DNA from: Clostridioides difficile
Lineage (GTDB): Bacteria > Bacillota > Clostridia > Peptostreptococcales > Peptostreptococcaceae
Assembly (NCBI GenBank): GCA_024919175.1
Contig: CP103804.1
Span: 3,596,001-3,660,000, forward strand
Reading direction: 5' to 3'
DNA length: 64,000 nucleotides
Under the pieces are notes generated by a model. The model ran no database searches. It was given only the letters and a program-made list of their open reading frames with translations, and had not been told where the DNA came from. A program made the position numbers and the translations under genes. Below are positions 1 through 8,765 of this stretch, one piece after another (positions within the stretch are counted from its first letter, which is position 1; every line of letters starts with the position of its first letter).

Positions 1-324
1 ATCCAATGTAGAAATAGACATTCTAATTAGAGAACTTCGCTTTACTCCAGAATCCATTAAATTAATCATCATCTCATTATTTATATTATCTAAATTTCCC
101 ATAAAACTAGCAATAGATTCAAGCATCTCAAATTGACCACTAAGTTTTGTCTTAAGATTAATTATATTATGCTCTGTAAATTCTGACAAATATGTATGTG
201 TGGTCTCTTTCAACGCATTATCCAACTTAAACTTAAACTTAAAAATAGCCCCACAGGTTAAAATAATTATAATAATAAACAAGATACTAATACCTAAAAT
301 TTTTGGCTTTAGCCTGTTCACCAT
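1..324 (-). CDS. N-terminal part of a membrane-anchored sensor-like protein (runs off the window)
   Basis: The minus strand is open from an ATG at 324-322 to the window edge (108 codons), preceded by a GAGGAT ribosome site six bases upstream. The product begins MVNRLKPKILG, has one strongly hydrophobic segment at about residues 9-28, and continues with a polar region containing the stretch KLSGQFEMLESIASFMGNL. A single N-terminal membrane helix followed by a helical region of this kind is typical of extracellular dCache-type sensory domains of histidine kinases, chemoreceptors or GGDEF/EAL proteins. The output domain lies outside the window, so the class cannot be decided here. The membrane anchor is clear; the sensor role is inference. 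Confidence 0.6.
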   Translation of the reverse strand, partial: MVNRLKPKILGISILFIIIIILTCGAIFKFKFKLDNALKETTHTYLSEFTEHNIINLKTKLSGQFEMLESIASFMGNLDNINNEMMINLMDSGVKRSSLIRMSISTLD

Positions 325-1138
325 ACTCACATCCTCATTATATATAATATATTATATGTTTATATTATATCTTCCTACTTTAATACATATTTTACTTTTT
401 CCTATATTAGAATTAAACAACATATATTTAAATTTATCTATAAAAATTTTATTTTATATTTCTTTTAATTATATGTTAATTGATATATAAAAATTATTCT
501 CTTTTATAATACTTCTATTAGTAAATTCTTTATAATTTCTTATAACTCTTTTTTCTTATAGTTCTTTTAATTCTTATAAATACCTCAAACAATTTAACAT
601 TGTCCCACATTTAATTTACAAGTAAAATTAGACTCAATACATCCTCCTTTTTAACACTTTAGTTTTAATGAATATAAAAAATATAACTTAATTTTCTTTT
701 GATTTTAATAAGGCTTAATAATATAGTATATACTAATTATTATTCATTATTTTTCTAATTAATCACTATACCTTTTATATAATAAATCCTGTGCTCAAAT
801 TAAATTACCATTTTCTTAAGCTTCAACACTATAAAAAAATTATACGCTTCATACTCATACTTGAAACTTAGTTTTCGAATAATAATTCTAGCATGTCACT
901 TTAATATCCTTTTATTTTTTCACTTTTGCTCATATAACAATATAATCTATAACAATAAAAAGAAGATTTCAAGGTTTATTATAAATACCAGCTATACAAA
1001 TTTCCATTCTAAATTATAACATACAATATTGCTTTATTACTGTTAAATGTAAATTTATTCCATATGAAAATCTAAGAAAAAATTGACTTTTTAGAAAAAT
1101 TTTTTCTTATAATATACTATTATTTCTAATTAAAAAAT
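325..1138. other. AT-rich intergenic region without a convincing gene
   Basis: About 800 bases between the sensor gene start and the terminator of the DUF1015 gene. Both strands are broken by frequent stops and the base composition is very AT-rich. The one longer plus-strand frame (200-490) overlaps the real sensor gene and has low-complexity hydrophobic content, so it is not annotated. The promoter of the sensor gene must lie here, but no good -35/-10 pair stands out. Confidence 0.5.
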
Positions 1139-1177
1139 AAAGGCTAAAAAGTAGTAAAGTTTACTTTTTAGCCTTTG
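1139..1177 (-). terminator. Intrinsic terminator of the DUF1015 gene
   Basis: A 13-bp perfect stem (1141-1153 with 1162-1174) lies directly after the stop codon at 1188. On the minus strand it is followed by a T-rich run (complement of the A-run at 1130-1140). Confidence 0.8.
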
Positions 1178-1187
1178 ATTTTATTAA

Positions 1188-2438
1188 TTATTCATTTATT
1201 TCGTGTAAGAATAGTCCACATCTTACTTTAGGTTCAAACCATGTTGACTTAGCTGGCATTATCTTGCCTGCATCTGCTACTCTTATTAAATCTTCAATAC
1301 TTGTAGGATACATTGCAAATGCCACCTTCATATCCTTATTAACTCTTCTTTCTAATTCCTCAATACCTCTAATTCCACCAATAAAATCAATTCTCTTATC
1401 TACTCTAGGATTTTCGATTCCTAAAATAGCATCAATCACATAATTTTGTAGTATAGAAATATCTAATGAGTCAACTGGGTCTTCTATATCTAATAAATTC
1501 TTATTTGCCTTCATTTTGTACCATTTATCACCTAGATACATTCCGAAAGTTCCTTTTTTGTCAGGTTTATATTTTTCTTTACCTTCCATTTGTTCTATAT
1601 CAAAATTTTCTTTTATTTTATTTATAAATTCTTCTTCATTTAAACCATTTAAGTCTTTGATAACTCTATTATAATCTAAAACCATCAGATTTTCATCTGG
1701 TGCAATCATTGCTATAAAATAATTAAATTCTTCTTTTCCAGTATAGTTCGGATTTTTAGCTCTCATTTCTTTAGCTACATTTTCTGCTGAAGCTGTTCTG
1801 TGATGACCATCTGCAATATATAAATAATCTAATTTTCCAAATTCATTTACTAAATTACATATTATATCATCACTATCAATCTTCCACACTGTATGCTCTA
1901 TCTTGTCATCTGTCACAAAATCATATAAAGGTTCATGATTATCCATAAAATCATTTATTATATCATCTATTAATCTTTGATGTTTATAAGTTACAAGTAT
2001 AGTTCCCGTATTAGCATCACAGTATTTTATATGATTAGTTCTATCAACTTCCTTTTCTGGTCTAGTGTATTCATGTTTTTTTATCGTTCCATCTAAACTT
2101 TCATCAACTGAAATACATGCAACTATGCCAACTTGAGCTCTACCATCCATGACTTGTTTGTATATATATATACAATCTTTTTCATCTTTTACTAGAATTT
2201 CTTGTTGTCGAAATTCATCCAAATTTTCTCGCGCTTTTAAATAAACTTTTTCATCATATAAATTTATATTTTCATCTAAATCAATTTCTGATTTATCTAT
2301 ATGCAAAAATGAATATGGATTCCCTTTTGCAATTTCTCTAGCTTCTTCACTATTCATAACATCATAAGGAAGTGCTGCTACTTTATCTACTATATATTTA
2401 TTTGGTCTAATCGCCTTAAATGGTTTAATCGTTGCCAT
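1188..2438 (-). CDS. DUF1015 family protein of the serine cluster
   Basis: A 416-residue protein recognised as DUF1015 (HTH-like, SerB-associated family) from its start MATIKPFKAIRP, the block KHEYTRPEKE at 121-130 and the conserved DGHHR motif at 210-214. The catalytic function of the family is not firmly established to my knowledge; in many clostridia it sits beside serA and a class V aminotransferase, as here, which suggests a role in serine or phosphoserine metabolism. It is a soluble cytoplasmic protein with no signal peptide or membrane helix. It follows serA by 31 bases on the same strand and ends at a strong terminator, so it is probably the last gene of the serine transcription unit. 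Confidence 0.8.
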   Translation of the reverse strand: MATIKPFKAIRPNKYIVDKVAALPYDVMNSEEAREIAKGNPYSFLHIDKSEIDLDENINLYDEKVYLKARENLDEFRQQEILVKDEKDCIYIYKQVMDGRAQVGIVACISVDESLDGTIKKHEYTRPEKEVDRTNHIKYCDANTGTILVTYKHQRLIDDIINDFMDNHEPLYDFVTDDKIEHTVWKIDSDDIICNLVNEFGKLDYLYIADGHHRTASAENVAKEMRAKNPNYTGKEEFNYFIAMIAPDENLMVLDYNRVIKDLNGLNEEEFINKIKENFDIEQMEGKEKYKPDKKGTFGMYLGDKWYKMKANKNLLDIEDPVDSLDISILQNYVIDAILGIENPRVDKRIDFIGGIRGIEELERRVNKDMKVAFAMYPTSIEDLIRVADAGKIMPAKSTWFEPKVRCGLFLHEINE

Positions 2439-2469
2439 TACTAAATTCCTCCTAATTGTATAAAATATT

Positions 2470-3411
2470 TTATAATGCTACCCCTATTAGATTGTTGAAG
2501 TCAAGAAAGTAGTCTTGAATCACATTTACAATTTCTTCTCCAATTCTTTCTTGAGCTTCTACTGTAGATGCACCAATATGAGGTGTAGGAGAAACTCTTG
2601 GGTGATTTACTAAATCTAGATTTAATGTAGGTTCTTGCTCATAAACATCTATAGCTGCTGCTGATAATTTACCCTCATCTAATGCTTTTAGTAAATCTTT
2701 TTCGTCCACCAAACCGCCTCTTGCGCAGTTTATTAAATAAGCTCCATTTTTCATCTTATTTATTTCTTTTTCAGTTATTACTGCCCCCTTATTCTTATCA
2801 AAAGGTATGTGTAAAGATAAGAAATCTGCTTCTTGTAAAACTTCTTCCATATCACAGAATCTATATTTGTTAAAGCCTTGTGCTTCACCCATTATATCAG
2901 TATATATAACATTCATTCCTAATAGTTCTGCCCTCTTTGCAACTTCTTTTGCAATTCTTCCAAAACCAATAAGCCCTAATGTTTTTCCATTAATTTCTGT
3001 ACCTTTGTATTTTTTCTTTTCCCATTTTCCATCTCTCATAGTTACATTTGCAGTATTTATGAATCTTGCAAGTACAAATAATTGACCTATTGTAAGTTCT
3101 GCAACAGATATACTACTTGCATTTGGAGTATTCATGACTTTTATGCCATTAGCTTCTGCATATTTAACATCTATATTGTCTAATCCTACCCCACCTCTTA
3201 CTATCAATTTTAACTTTTTACCTTCTAATGCTTTGTCTATTACATCCTTAGTAACCTTAGTAGCTGAACGTACTACAAGTACATCAACATCTTTAAGTTT
3301 ATCCCCTAAAACATCTTTTTCATAAAACTCTTCTATCACATTAAAATCTAACTCTCTCAATTTTCTCGCTGCATCTTTCTCTATTCCATCAGTAATTAAT
3401 ATATTATACAT
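2470..3411 (-). CDS. serA: D-3-phosphoglycerate dehydrogenase, short form
   Basis: A 313-residue D-isomer-specific 2-hydroxyacid dehydrogenase that would oxidise 3-phosphoglycerate to 3-phosphohydroxypyruvate, the first step of serine synthesis. The Rossmann glycine motif GLIGFGRIA is at 146-154. The catalytic triad is R231 (in NCARGG), E260 (in YEQEP) and H278 (in PHIGAST). It lacks the C-terminal ACT regulatory domain, so serine feedback through ACT is not expected. The reading frame extends upstream to a TTG at 3426, but that would place the GGAGGAG ribosome site inside the gene; the ATG at 3411 sits at the right distance from this site and was chosen. It lies between the class V aminotransferase and DUF1015, consistent with a serine cluster. 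Confidence 0.9.
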   Translation of the reverse strand: MYNILITDGIEKDAARKLRELDFNVIEEFYEKDVLGDKLKDVDVLVVRSATKVTKDVIDKALEGKKLKLIVRGGVGLDNIDVKYAEANGIKVMNTPNASSISVAELTIGQLFVLARFINTANVTMRDGKWEKKKYKGTEINGKTLGLIGFGRIAKEVAKRAELLGMNVIYTDIMGEAQGFNKYRFCDMEEVLQEADFLSLHIPFDKNKGAVITEKEINKMKNGAYLINCARGGLVDEKDLLKALDEGKLSAAAIDVYEQEPTLNLDLVNHPRVSPTPHIGASTVEAQERIGEEIVNVIQDYFLDFNNLIGVAL

Positions 3412-3650
3412 AACAAACTCCTCCAATTATATTCACTTAACTTTTCCAATTTTTATTTTTTAAAGTATTTTCATCACCAAAAAACTTTATTTAATTACAC
3501 TTTCTATTTATATAATTTTCAAAATATTTTTTATTAAAGTCATATCAAATTTTATTAATGTTTGTTAAAAATTTAATATGTAATTTTCATAAAACACATT
3601 TTATTTTATATATTTTAAATTTAACTTAAAATACACATAGTTTTGTAATA

Positions 3651-4727
3651 TTACTTATTAAAACCTAATATATCATCAATATTATTTAATAATTCTTGTA
3701 CATCTTCGACAGTATAGTCACCCATATGTGAAATTCTAAAAGTTTTTTCTTTTAAATTGCCATAGCCATTTGCTATTTGGAATCCTCGTTCTTGTAATTT
3801 TGAATTTAAATTTGATACACTAATACCTTGAGTATTTTCTATAACAGTAAGTGTATTGGATAAGTGATTTTCATTGGTAAAAATTTGGAAGTGTTTTTTA
3901 GCCCAGACTCTAACTAAGTTTGCCATGTCTTCATGTCGTTTGAATCTGTTATCTAGGCCTTCATCTAATATATTATCTAATTGGAAATCTAAAGCGAACA
4001 TGTGAGAAAGAGATGGTGTTGAAGGGTATTGGTAGTTTTTCTTGATTAAGTATTCATACATTTCTAATAAATCAAAATAAACTCCTCTAAAAGGTACTTG
4101 CTTAGCTCTATCGATTGCTTTTTGAGAAAATGTGCAAATAGACATTCCTGGTGGTAATCCCAGTGCTTTTTGTAATGATGTTATACAAATATCTATTCCA
4201 ATCTTATCAACCTCGACTTTTATTCCACCGGCTGAACTTACAGTGTCTACACAGTAGACCACATCTTTATATTTTTTAACAACTTCTCCAATTTCTTCTA
4301 TTGGATTTCTTATTCCAGTTGAAGTTTCATTGTGAGTTACGGTTATTAAATCATATTCTCCGGTAGAAAGCACCTTATCAACCATTTCTGGTGTTGTTGC
4401 CTCTCCTAATTCAACTTTAAATATATCCGCTGGGACATTATTAGCCACTGCCATTTTGTACCATCTATCACCAAAGGATCCACAGGAAAATACTGCTGCC
4501 TTTTTGGATGTACAGGAACGAATGGAGCCTTCCATTAAACCGGTTCCGGACGACGTGGATAAAAGTATCGTGTTGTTGGTATAGAATAATTTTTGCATTT
4601 TTTCACTTATACTTTTTTGAAGTATAGATGCATCTTTTCCTCTATGTCCTATCATTGGTGTAGCCATCTTTTCCAAGACTTCTGCTCTAACATCAATAGG
4701 ACCAGGAATAAATAATTTCTTACTCAT
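3651..4727 (-). CDS. Class V PLP aminotransferase, serine-pathway (SerC-like role)
   Basis: A 358-residue fold-type I PLP enzyme of the serine-pyruvate/alanine-glyoxylate aminotransferase group. The PLP lysine is K187 in SLQKALGLPPG, and D161 in CVDTVSSAGG is the pyridine-nitrogen aspartate. It differs from classical SerC but, placed upstream of serA, most likely converts 3-phosphohydroxypyruvate to phosphoserine, or interconverts serine, glycine and alanine with keto acids. The start codon has a GGAGGG-type ribosome site. A near-consensus promoter lies about 67 bases upstream, and 239 bases separate it from serA. Function is inferred from family and neighbours. Confidence 0.85.
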   Translation of the reverse strand: MSKKLFIPGPIDVRAEVLEKMATPMIGHRGKDASILQKSISEKMQKLFYTNNTILLSTSSGTGLMEGSIRSCTSKKAAVFSCGSFGDRWYKMAVANNVPADIFKVELGEATTPEMVDKVLSTGEYDLITVTHNETSTGIRNPIEEIGEVVKKYKDVVYCVDTVSSAGGIKVEVDKIGIDICITSLQKALGLPPGMSICTFSQKAIDRAKQVPFRGVYFDLLEMYEYLIKKNYQYPSTPSLSHMFALDFQLDNILDEGLDNRFKRHEDMANLVRVWAKKHFQIFTNENHLSNTLTVIENTQGISVSNLNSKLQERGFQIANGYGNLKEKTFRISHMGDYTVEDVQELLNNIDDILGFNK

Positions 4728-4793
4728 TATAATTCCCTCCTTTTTTAGTTTGTAATATGGATAGCGTGTTTACTGTCCTTATTTTTAATATCT

Positions 4794-4822
4794 ATAATAT
4801 CAAGCTAAATTAAGTATGTCAA
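4794..4822 (-). promoter_or_regulatory. Sigma-A-type promoter of the serine cluster
   Basis: Read on the minus strand there is TTGACA (4822-4817), a 17-base spacer and TATTAT (4799-4794), about 67 bases before the aminotransferase start. This is a near-consensus vegetative promoter. Confidence 0.75.
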
Positions 4823-5081
4823 CATAAAAATTATTTTTTATATATAATTTATTTTCTATATTTTGTGAAATCATCCATTTTATGCCTTATCATTAGTTTG
4901 AATTTTCTGAATTCATCTCATAAAAAAAATATACTTTTTAAATATATAAATTATTTTTTTTAGCATATAAATCTAATGCTATTATAAGAATTTTTTTTAG
5001 TATAGCTAAGTTATTTTTATCTCATGTTTTTTAATTTCATATTTTTTGACATATTATTTTACATAGAAAATATGTACTTAC
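4823..5081. other. Intergenic region, AT-rich
   Basis: Together with the promoter above, this makes a gap of about 350 bases between the aminotransferase and the thioesterase. It has long T and A tracts and no conserved frame. A clear stem-loop terminator for the thioesterase gene was not seen. Confidence 0.4.
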
Positions 5082-5597
5082 TTAAAGTTCAATATATTCA
5101 ACTTTTTCTTCTGATTCAGCAAAAAACCATTCTTCATCAGAGAAATCACCTTCTGCTATTTGTCCAATCGGCATCTTCATATATTTTCCAGTTGCTGTTA
5201 CTGCTATCTCTCCATTTGGCAAAATTATTTCCCCTGTACCTTCAAATAATTTTCTATTTTCTTTGGTTATCCTTCCAACTACTCTTATAGTAGCATCTGT
5301 TGGTACTGGTTTTTTATATTTTAATTCCAAAGATACTGTCACACCCCATATTTGGTCATCATTTATACTTACAGCTCTTCCAATAGTCTCATCTAATATC
5401 GCAGCAGACATACCTCCATGAACTCTTCCTGGGTAACTTTGATGCCAATCTTTTGTATTACAAATTGACACAAGTTCTCCATTTTCAAGTTCATAAAAAT
5501 CTGCTTTTAATCCCAATTCATTTTGTGTTCCACAAACTAAACAGGATTTACTACTATTTTGCTTTTTTAAAACCTTATATTTTCCCAAAAACTCCAT
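5082..5597 (-). CDS. PaaI-type hotdog acyl-CoA thioesterase
   Basis: A 171-residue single-domain hotdog-fold protein. The HGG motif at 60-62 (PGRVHGGMSAAILDE) and the D69-E70 pair after it are characteristic of the PaaI/4HBT thioesterase family, which hydrolyses acyl- or aryl-CoA. An N-terminal CLVCG pair (19-23), seen in several clostridial members, may be structural. The substrate cannot be told from sequence. It is flanked by intergenic gaps of over 300 bases and is probably monocistronic. Confidence 0.75.
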   Translation of the reverse strand: MEFLGKYKVLKKQNSSKSCLVCGTQNELGLKADFYELENGELVSICNTKDWHQSYPGRVHGGMSAAILDETIGRAVSINDDQIWGVTVSLELKYKKPVPTDATIRVVGRITKENRKLFEGTGEIILPNGEIAVTATGKYMKMPIGQIAEGDFSDEEWFFAESEEKVEYIEL

Positions 5598-5742
5598 CTC
5601 CTAACTAATATTGATAGTCACGTAATATTCATAATACTAAAATATATTATATAATATTAATTAAATCCCTGCAAATTCCTAATAAGCAAAAATAGGCTAT
5701 TTCAGTATTAAAATCTTAATCTAAAATATTATTTTCTAAAAA

Positions 5743-5794
5743 AAGCACAATATGATTTTATGTAATTAAAACTACATAAAATCATATTGTGCTT
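5743..5794 (-). terminator. Terminator of the leucine operon
   Basis: A 22-bp perfect stem (5743-5764 with 5773-5794) with an 8-base loop lies 111 bases after the leuB stop. On the minus strand it is followed by a run of seven T. Confidence 0.85.
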
Positions 5795-5904
5795 TAAATA
5801 TAAAATACATCTTGTTTCCTAAAGATAAACTATTATCACAATAATTTTTTTCTAATTCCCCCAATTATATAACCAAATTGTATTATATAAATTAAATTAT
5901 AATT

Positions 5905-6975
5905 CTAAATTTCATTTACTATTAATTCTCCCATTTTCTTTGTCCCAACAACAGTTCCTATATTATTATATATATCACTAGTTCTGTATCCTTTTCTAAG
6001 TACATTTTGTACTGCATCTTCAATACACTTAGCTTCATCTTCTAGGTTAAAGCTATGTCTTAACATCATTGCCACAGATAAAATAGTTGCAATTGGATTT
6101 ACAATATCTTTTCCAGCTATATCAGGAGCACTACCATGTATTGGCTCATACATTCCAAAGCTATCCTCTCGAAGTGATGCAGATGGTAACATACCTATAG
6201 AACCTGTAACCATAGATGCTTCATCAGATATTATGTCTCCAAACATATTATTAGTCACTATTACATCAAATTGACTAGGATCTCTTACAACTTGCATAGC
6301 AGCATTATCAACATACATATGTGATAGTTCTACATCATCAAATTCTTTAGCTAAGTTCTCCATAATACCTCTCCAAAGTCTTGAGCTTTCAAGCACATTT
6401 GCTTTATCTACACTGACAAGTTTCTTCTTTCTATTTCTAGCGATTTCAAAAGCCCTTCTTCCGATTCTTCTTATTTCATTTTCATTGTATATCTCTACAT
6501 CATAAGCCTCTTCTATACCATCAATAATCTTTCTCCCACGTTCTCCGAAATAAATGCCCCCTGTTAACTCCCTCACAACAACAAAATCAATGCCTTTTTC
6601 TACTATATCTGCTCTAAGTGGTGAAGATTCTTTTATACTTTCATATATAGTTGCTGGTCTCAAATTTGCAAATAAACCTAATGATTCTCTTAATTTTAAA
6701 AGACCCGCTTCTGGTCTTGTATCTCCTTTACATTTATCCCATTTAGGACCTCCAACAGCTCCAAGTAATACTGCTTCGTTTTCTCGACATATTTCAACAG
6801 TTTTATTAGGTAGAGGTTCTCCAGTTTCATCAATTGCACATCCTCCAGCCAATACATATTCACAAGCAAATTTATGATTAAATTTATAACATATTTTATT
6901 TAAGACCTTTATACCTTCTTCTATAATTTCTGGTCCAACACCATCACCTTTTATGACTGCTATTTTACAATTCAT
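5905..6975 (-). CDS. leuB: 3-isopropylmalate dehydrogenase
   Basis: A 356-residue NAD-dependent beta-decarboxylating dehydrogenase that makes 2-ketoisocaproate from 3-isopropylmalate. Family motifs are KGDGVGPEI near the N-terminus, LGLFANLRP, RELTGGIYFGERG, and the C-terminal nucleotide-binding block HGSAPDIAGKDIVNPIA. It is the last gene of leuA-leuC-leuD-leuB, six bases after leuD, and is followed by a strong terminator. Length is normal for the family. Confidence 0.95.
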   Translation of the reverse strand: MNCKIAVIKGDGVGPEIIEEGIKVLNKICYKFNHKFACEYVLAGGCAIDETGEPLPNKTVEICRENEAVLLGAVGGPKWDKCKGDTRPEAGLLKLRESLGLFANLRPATIYESIKESSPLRADIVEKGIDFVVVRELTGGIYFGERGRKIIDGIEEAYDVEIYNENEIRRIGRRAFEIARNRKKKLVSVDKANVLESSRLWRGIMENLAKEFDDVELSHMYVDNAAMQVVRDPSQFDVIVTNNMFGDIISDEASMVTGSIGMLPSASLREDSFGMYEPIHGSAPDIAGKDIVNPIATILSVAMMLRHSFNLEDEAKCIEDAVQNVLRKGYRTSDIYNNIGTVVGTKKMGELIVNEI

Positions 6976-6981
6976 ACACCA

Positions 6982-7473
6982 TTACCCCCTGTTTACCTTT
7001 ATTGAGTTAATTAAACCTTCATTTGTTATGATATTTTGCATAAACTCAGGAAATGGTTCTGCCTTATATTCTGCTCCTTTTGTTATGTTTTTTATTACAC
7101 CTGTTGAAAAATCCACTTCTACAGTATCGCCTTCTTCTATACTATTAGCAGCTTCCTCACATTCAAGTATTGGAAGCCCTATATTTATAGAATTTCTAAA
7201 AAATATTCTAGCAAAAGTTGATGCAATTACACATGATACTCCACTTTCTTTTATTACAATTGGTGCATGCTCTCTTGATGAACCACACCCAAAATTTTTA
7301 GTTGCAACTATAATATCTCCTTTCTTTACTTTAGATACAAATTTATCATCAATATCTTCCATACAGTGTGTTGATAATTCCTTATAGTCAGCTATATTTA
7401 AATATCTAGCTGGTATGATTACATCTGTATCTATATTATCACCAAATTTAAAAACCCTTCCATTAGAAATCAT
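6982..7473 (-). CDS. leuD: 3-isopropylmalate dehydratase, small subunit
   Basis: A 163-residue swivel-domain subunit that forms isopropylmalate isomerase with LeuC. It shows the FGCGSSREHAPI motif that contacts substrate at the active site. The short length is that of the archaeal/homoaconitase-like LeuD type and matches the LeuC type found next to it. It sits 14 bases after leuC and 6 bases before leuB in the same operon. Confidence 0.93.
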   Translation of the reverse strand: MISNGRVFKFGDNIDTDVIIPARYLNIADYKELSTHCMEDIDDKFVSKVKKGDIIVATKNFGCGSSREHAPIVIKESGVSCVIASTFARIFFRNSINIGLPILECEEAANSIEEGDTVEVDFSTGVIKNITKGAEYKAEPFPEFMQNIITNEGLINSIKVNRG

Positions 7474-7487
7474 AAACTTTACCTCCC

Positions 7488-8765
7488 TTAAATTATCTCT
7501 GATGGTTTTGATATTTTTCCAGTTATAGCTGATGATGCTGCTACAGCTGGACTAGCAAGATACACTTCTGAATCAACATGACCCATTCTTCCTACAAAAT
7601 TCCTATTCGTTGTTGAAACTGACTTCTCTCCTGCTGCAAGTATACCCATATGACCTCCAAGACATGGTCCACATGTTGGTGTAGAAACAGCTGCTCCTGC
7701 TTCTATAAATGTAGTAATATAGCCTTTTTCTATTGCTTCAAGATATACTTTTTGAGTTCCAGGAAATATCATCACTCTAACTCCATCTGCAACTCTTTTG
7801 CCTTTCATGATTTCAGCTGCAACTTCAAGGTCTGATATTCTTCCATTTGTGCAAGAACCTATTACAACTTGGTCTATCTTTATATCACTCTCAATCTCAT
7901 CTACTGTTTTAGTATTTTCAGGAAGATGTGGAAAAGCTACTGTTTCTTTTAATGTAGCTAAGTCAATTTCATATACTTCATCATAAATTGCATCTTCATC
8001 TGCTTCGTATACATTTACAACTTTTTCTGTTGTTGTGCACTTATGTGAATTTATATATTCTATGGTCTTATCATCTACTGGAAAAATTCCGTTTTTAGCC
8101 CCTGCTTCTATTGCCATATTACAAATAGTGAATCTATCATCCATAGACAGATGACTTACTCCATCCCCACAAAATTCCATTGATTTGTAAAGAGCTCCAT
8201 CAACACCTATCTTTCCTATTATATGAAGTATCACATCTTTTCCAGTTATCCATTTATTTGGCTTATTTTTCAAAATAAATTTTATTGCACCAGGTACCTT
8301 AAACCAACATTTTCCTGTAGCCATCCCAGCTCCCATATCAGTTGAACCTACTCCAGTAGAAAAAGCACCTAATGCTCCATATGTGCAAGTATGAGAGTCT
8401 GCACCTATGATTACATCTCCTGCTGTTACTATACCTTTTTCAGGAAGAAGAACATGCTCTATTCCCATGTCCCCTACATCAAAGAAATTGACCACTCCTT
8501 TAGATTTTGCAAAACTTCTTGTAAACTTACACTGCTCTGCACTCTTTATATCTTTATTAGGTGTAAAATGGTCTAAAACTATTGCCACTTTAGATTTATC
8601 ATAAACTTCTTCAATGCCTAATTTTTCAAACTCTCTAATAGCTACAGGTGATGTTATATCATTTCCTAAAACTATATCTAAGTTTGCTTCAATTAATTGC
8701 CCTTTATTAACCTCATTTAAGTTAGCATGTTTTGCTAATATTTTCTGTGTCATAGTCATTCCCAT
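7488..8765 (-). CDS. leuC: 3-isopropylmalate dehydratase, large subunit (4Fe-4S)
   Basis: A 425-residue aconitase-family enzyme. Cluster cysteines are visible in IGSCTNGRISD and PTCGPCLGG, and HTCTYGALGAFSTGVGSTDM is the conserved substrate block. The length fits the homoaconitase-like LeuC class rather than the longer proteobacterial type. The frame is open up to a TTG at 8783, but an AGGAGG site lies just upstream of the ATG at 8765, which was therefore chosen. With this start the gene overlaps the end of leuA by 44 bases, suggesting translational coupling. Confidence 0.93.
   Translation of the reverse strand: MGMTMTQKILAKHANLNEVNKGQLIEANLDIVLGNDITSPVAIREFEKLGIEEVYDKSKVAIVLDHFTPNKDIKSAEQCKFTRSFAKSKGVVNFFDVGDMGIEHVLLPEKGIVTAGDVIIGADSHTCTYGALGAFSTGVGSTDMGAGMATGKCWFKVPGAIKFILKNKPNKWITGKDVILHIIGKIGVDGALYKSMEFCGDGVSHLSMDDRFTICNMAIEAGAKNGIFPVDDKTIEYINSHKCTTTEKVVNVYEADEDAIYDEVYEIDLATLKETVAFPHLPENTKTVDEIESDIKIDQVVIGSCTNGRISDLEVAAEIMKGKRVADGVRVMIFPGTQKVYLEAIEKGYITTFIEAGAAVSTPTCGPCLGGHMGILAAGEKSVSTTNRNFVGRMGHVDSEVYLASPAVAASSAITGKISKPSEII

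Noticed and set aside
3412..3426. Upstream TTG start for serA
   Set aside because: It would place the GGAGGAG ribosome site inside the coding region; the ATG at 3411 is correctly spaced.
8391..8604. Plus-strand open frames inside leuC
   Set aside because: They lie antisense within a well-conserved gene and show no family features or ribosome sites; the same holds for other antisense frames across the window, for example in serA, glgP, speA and the SPFH gene.
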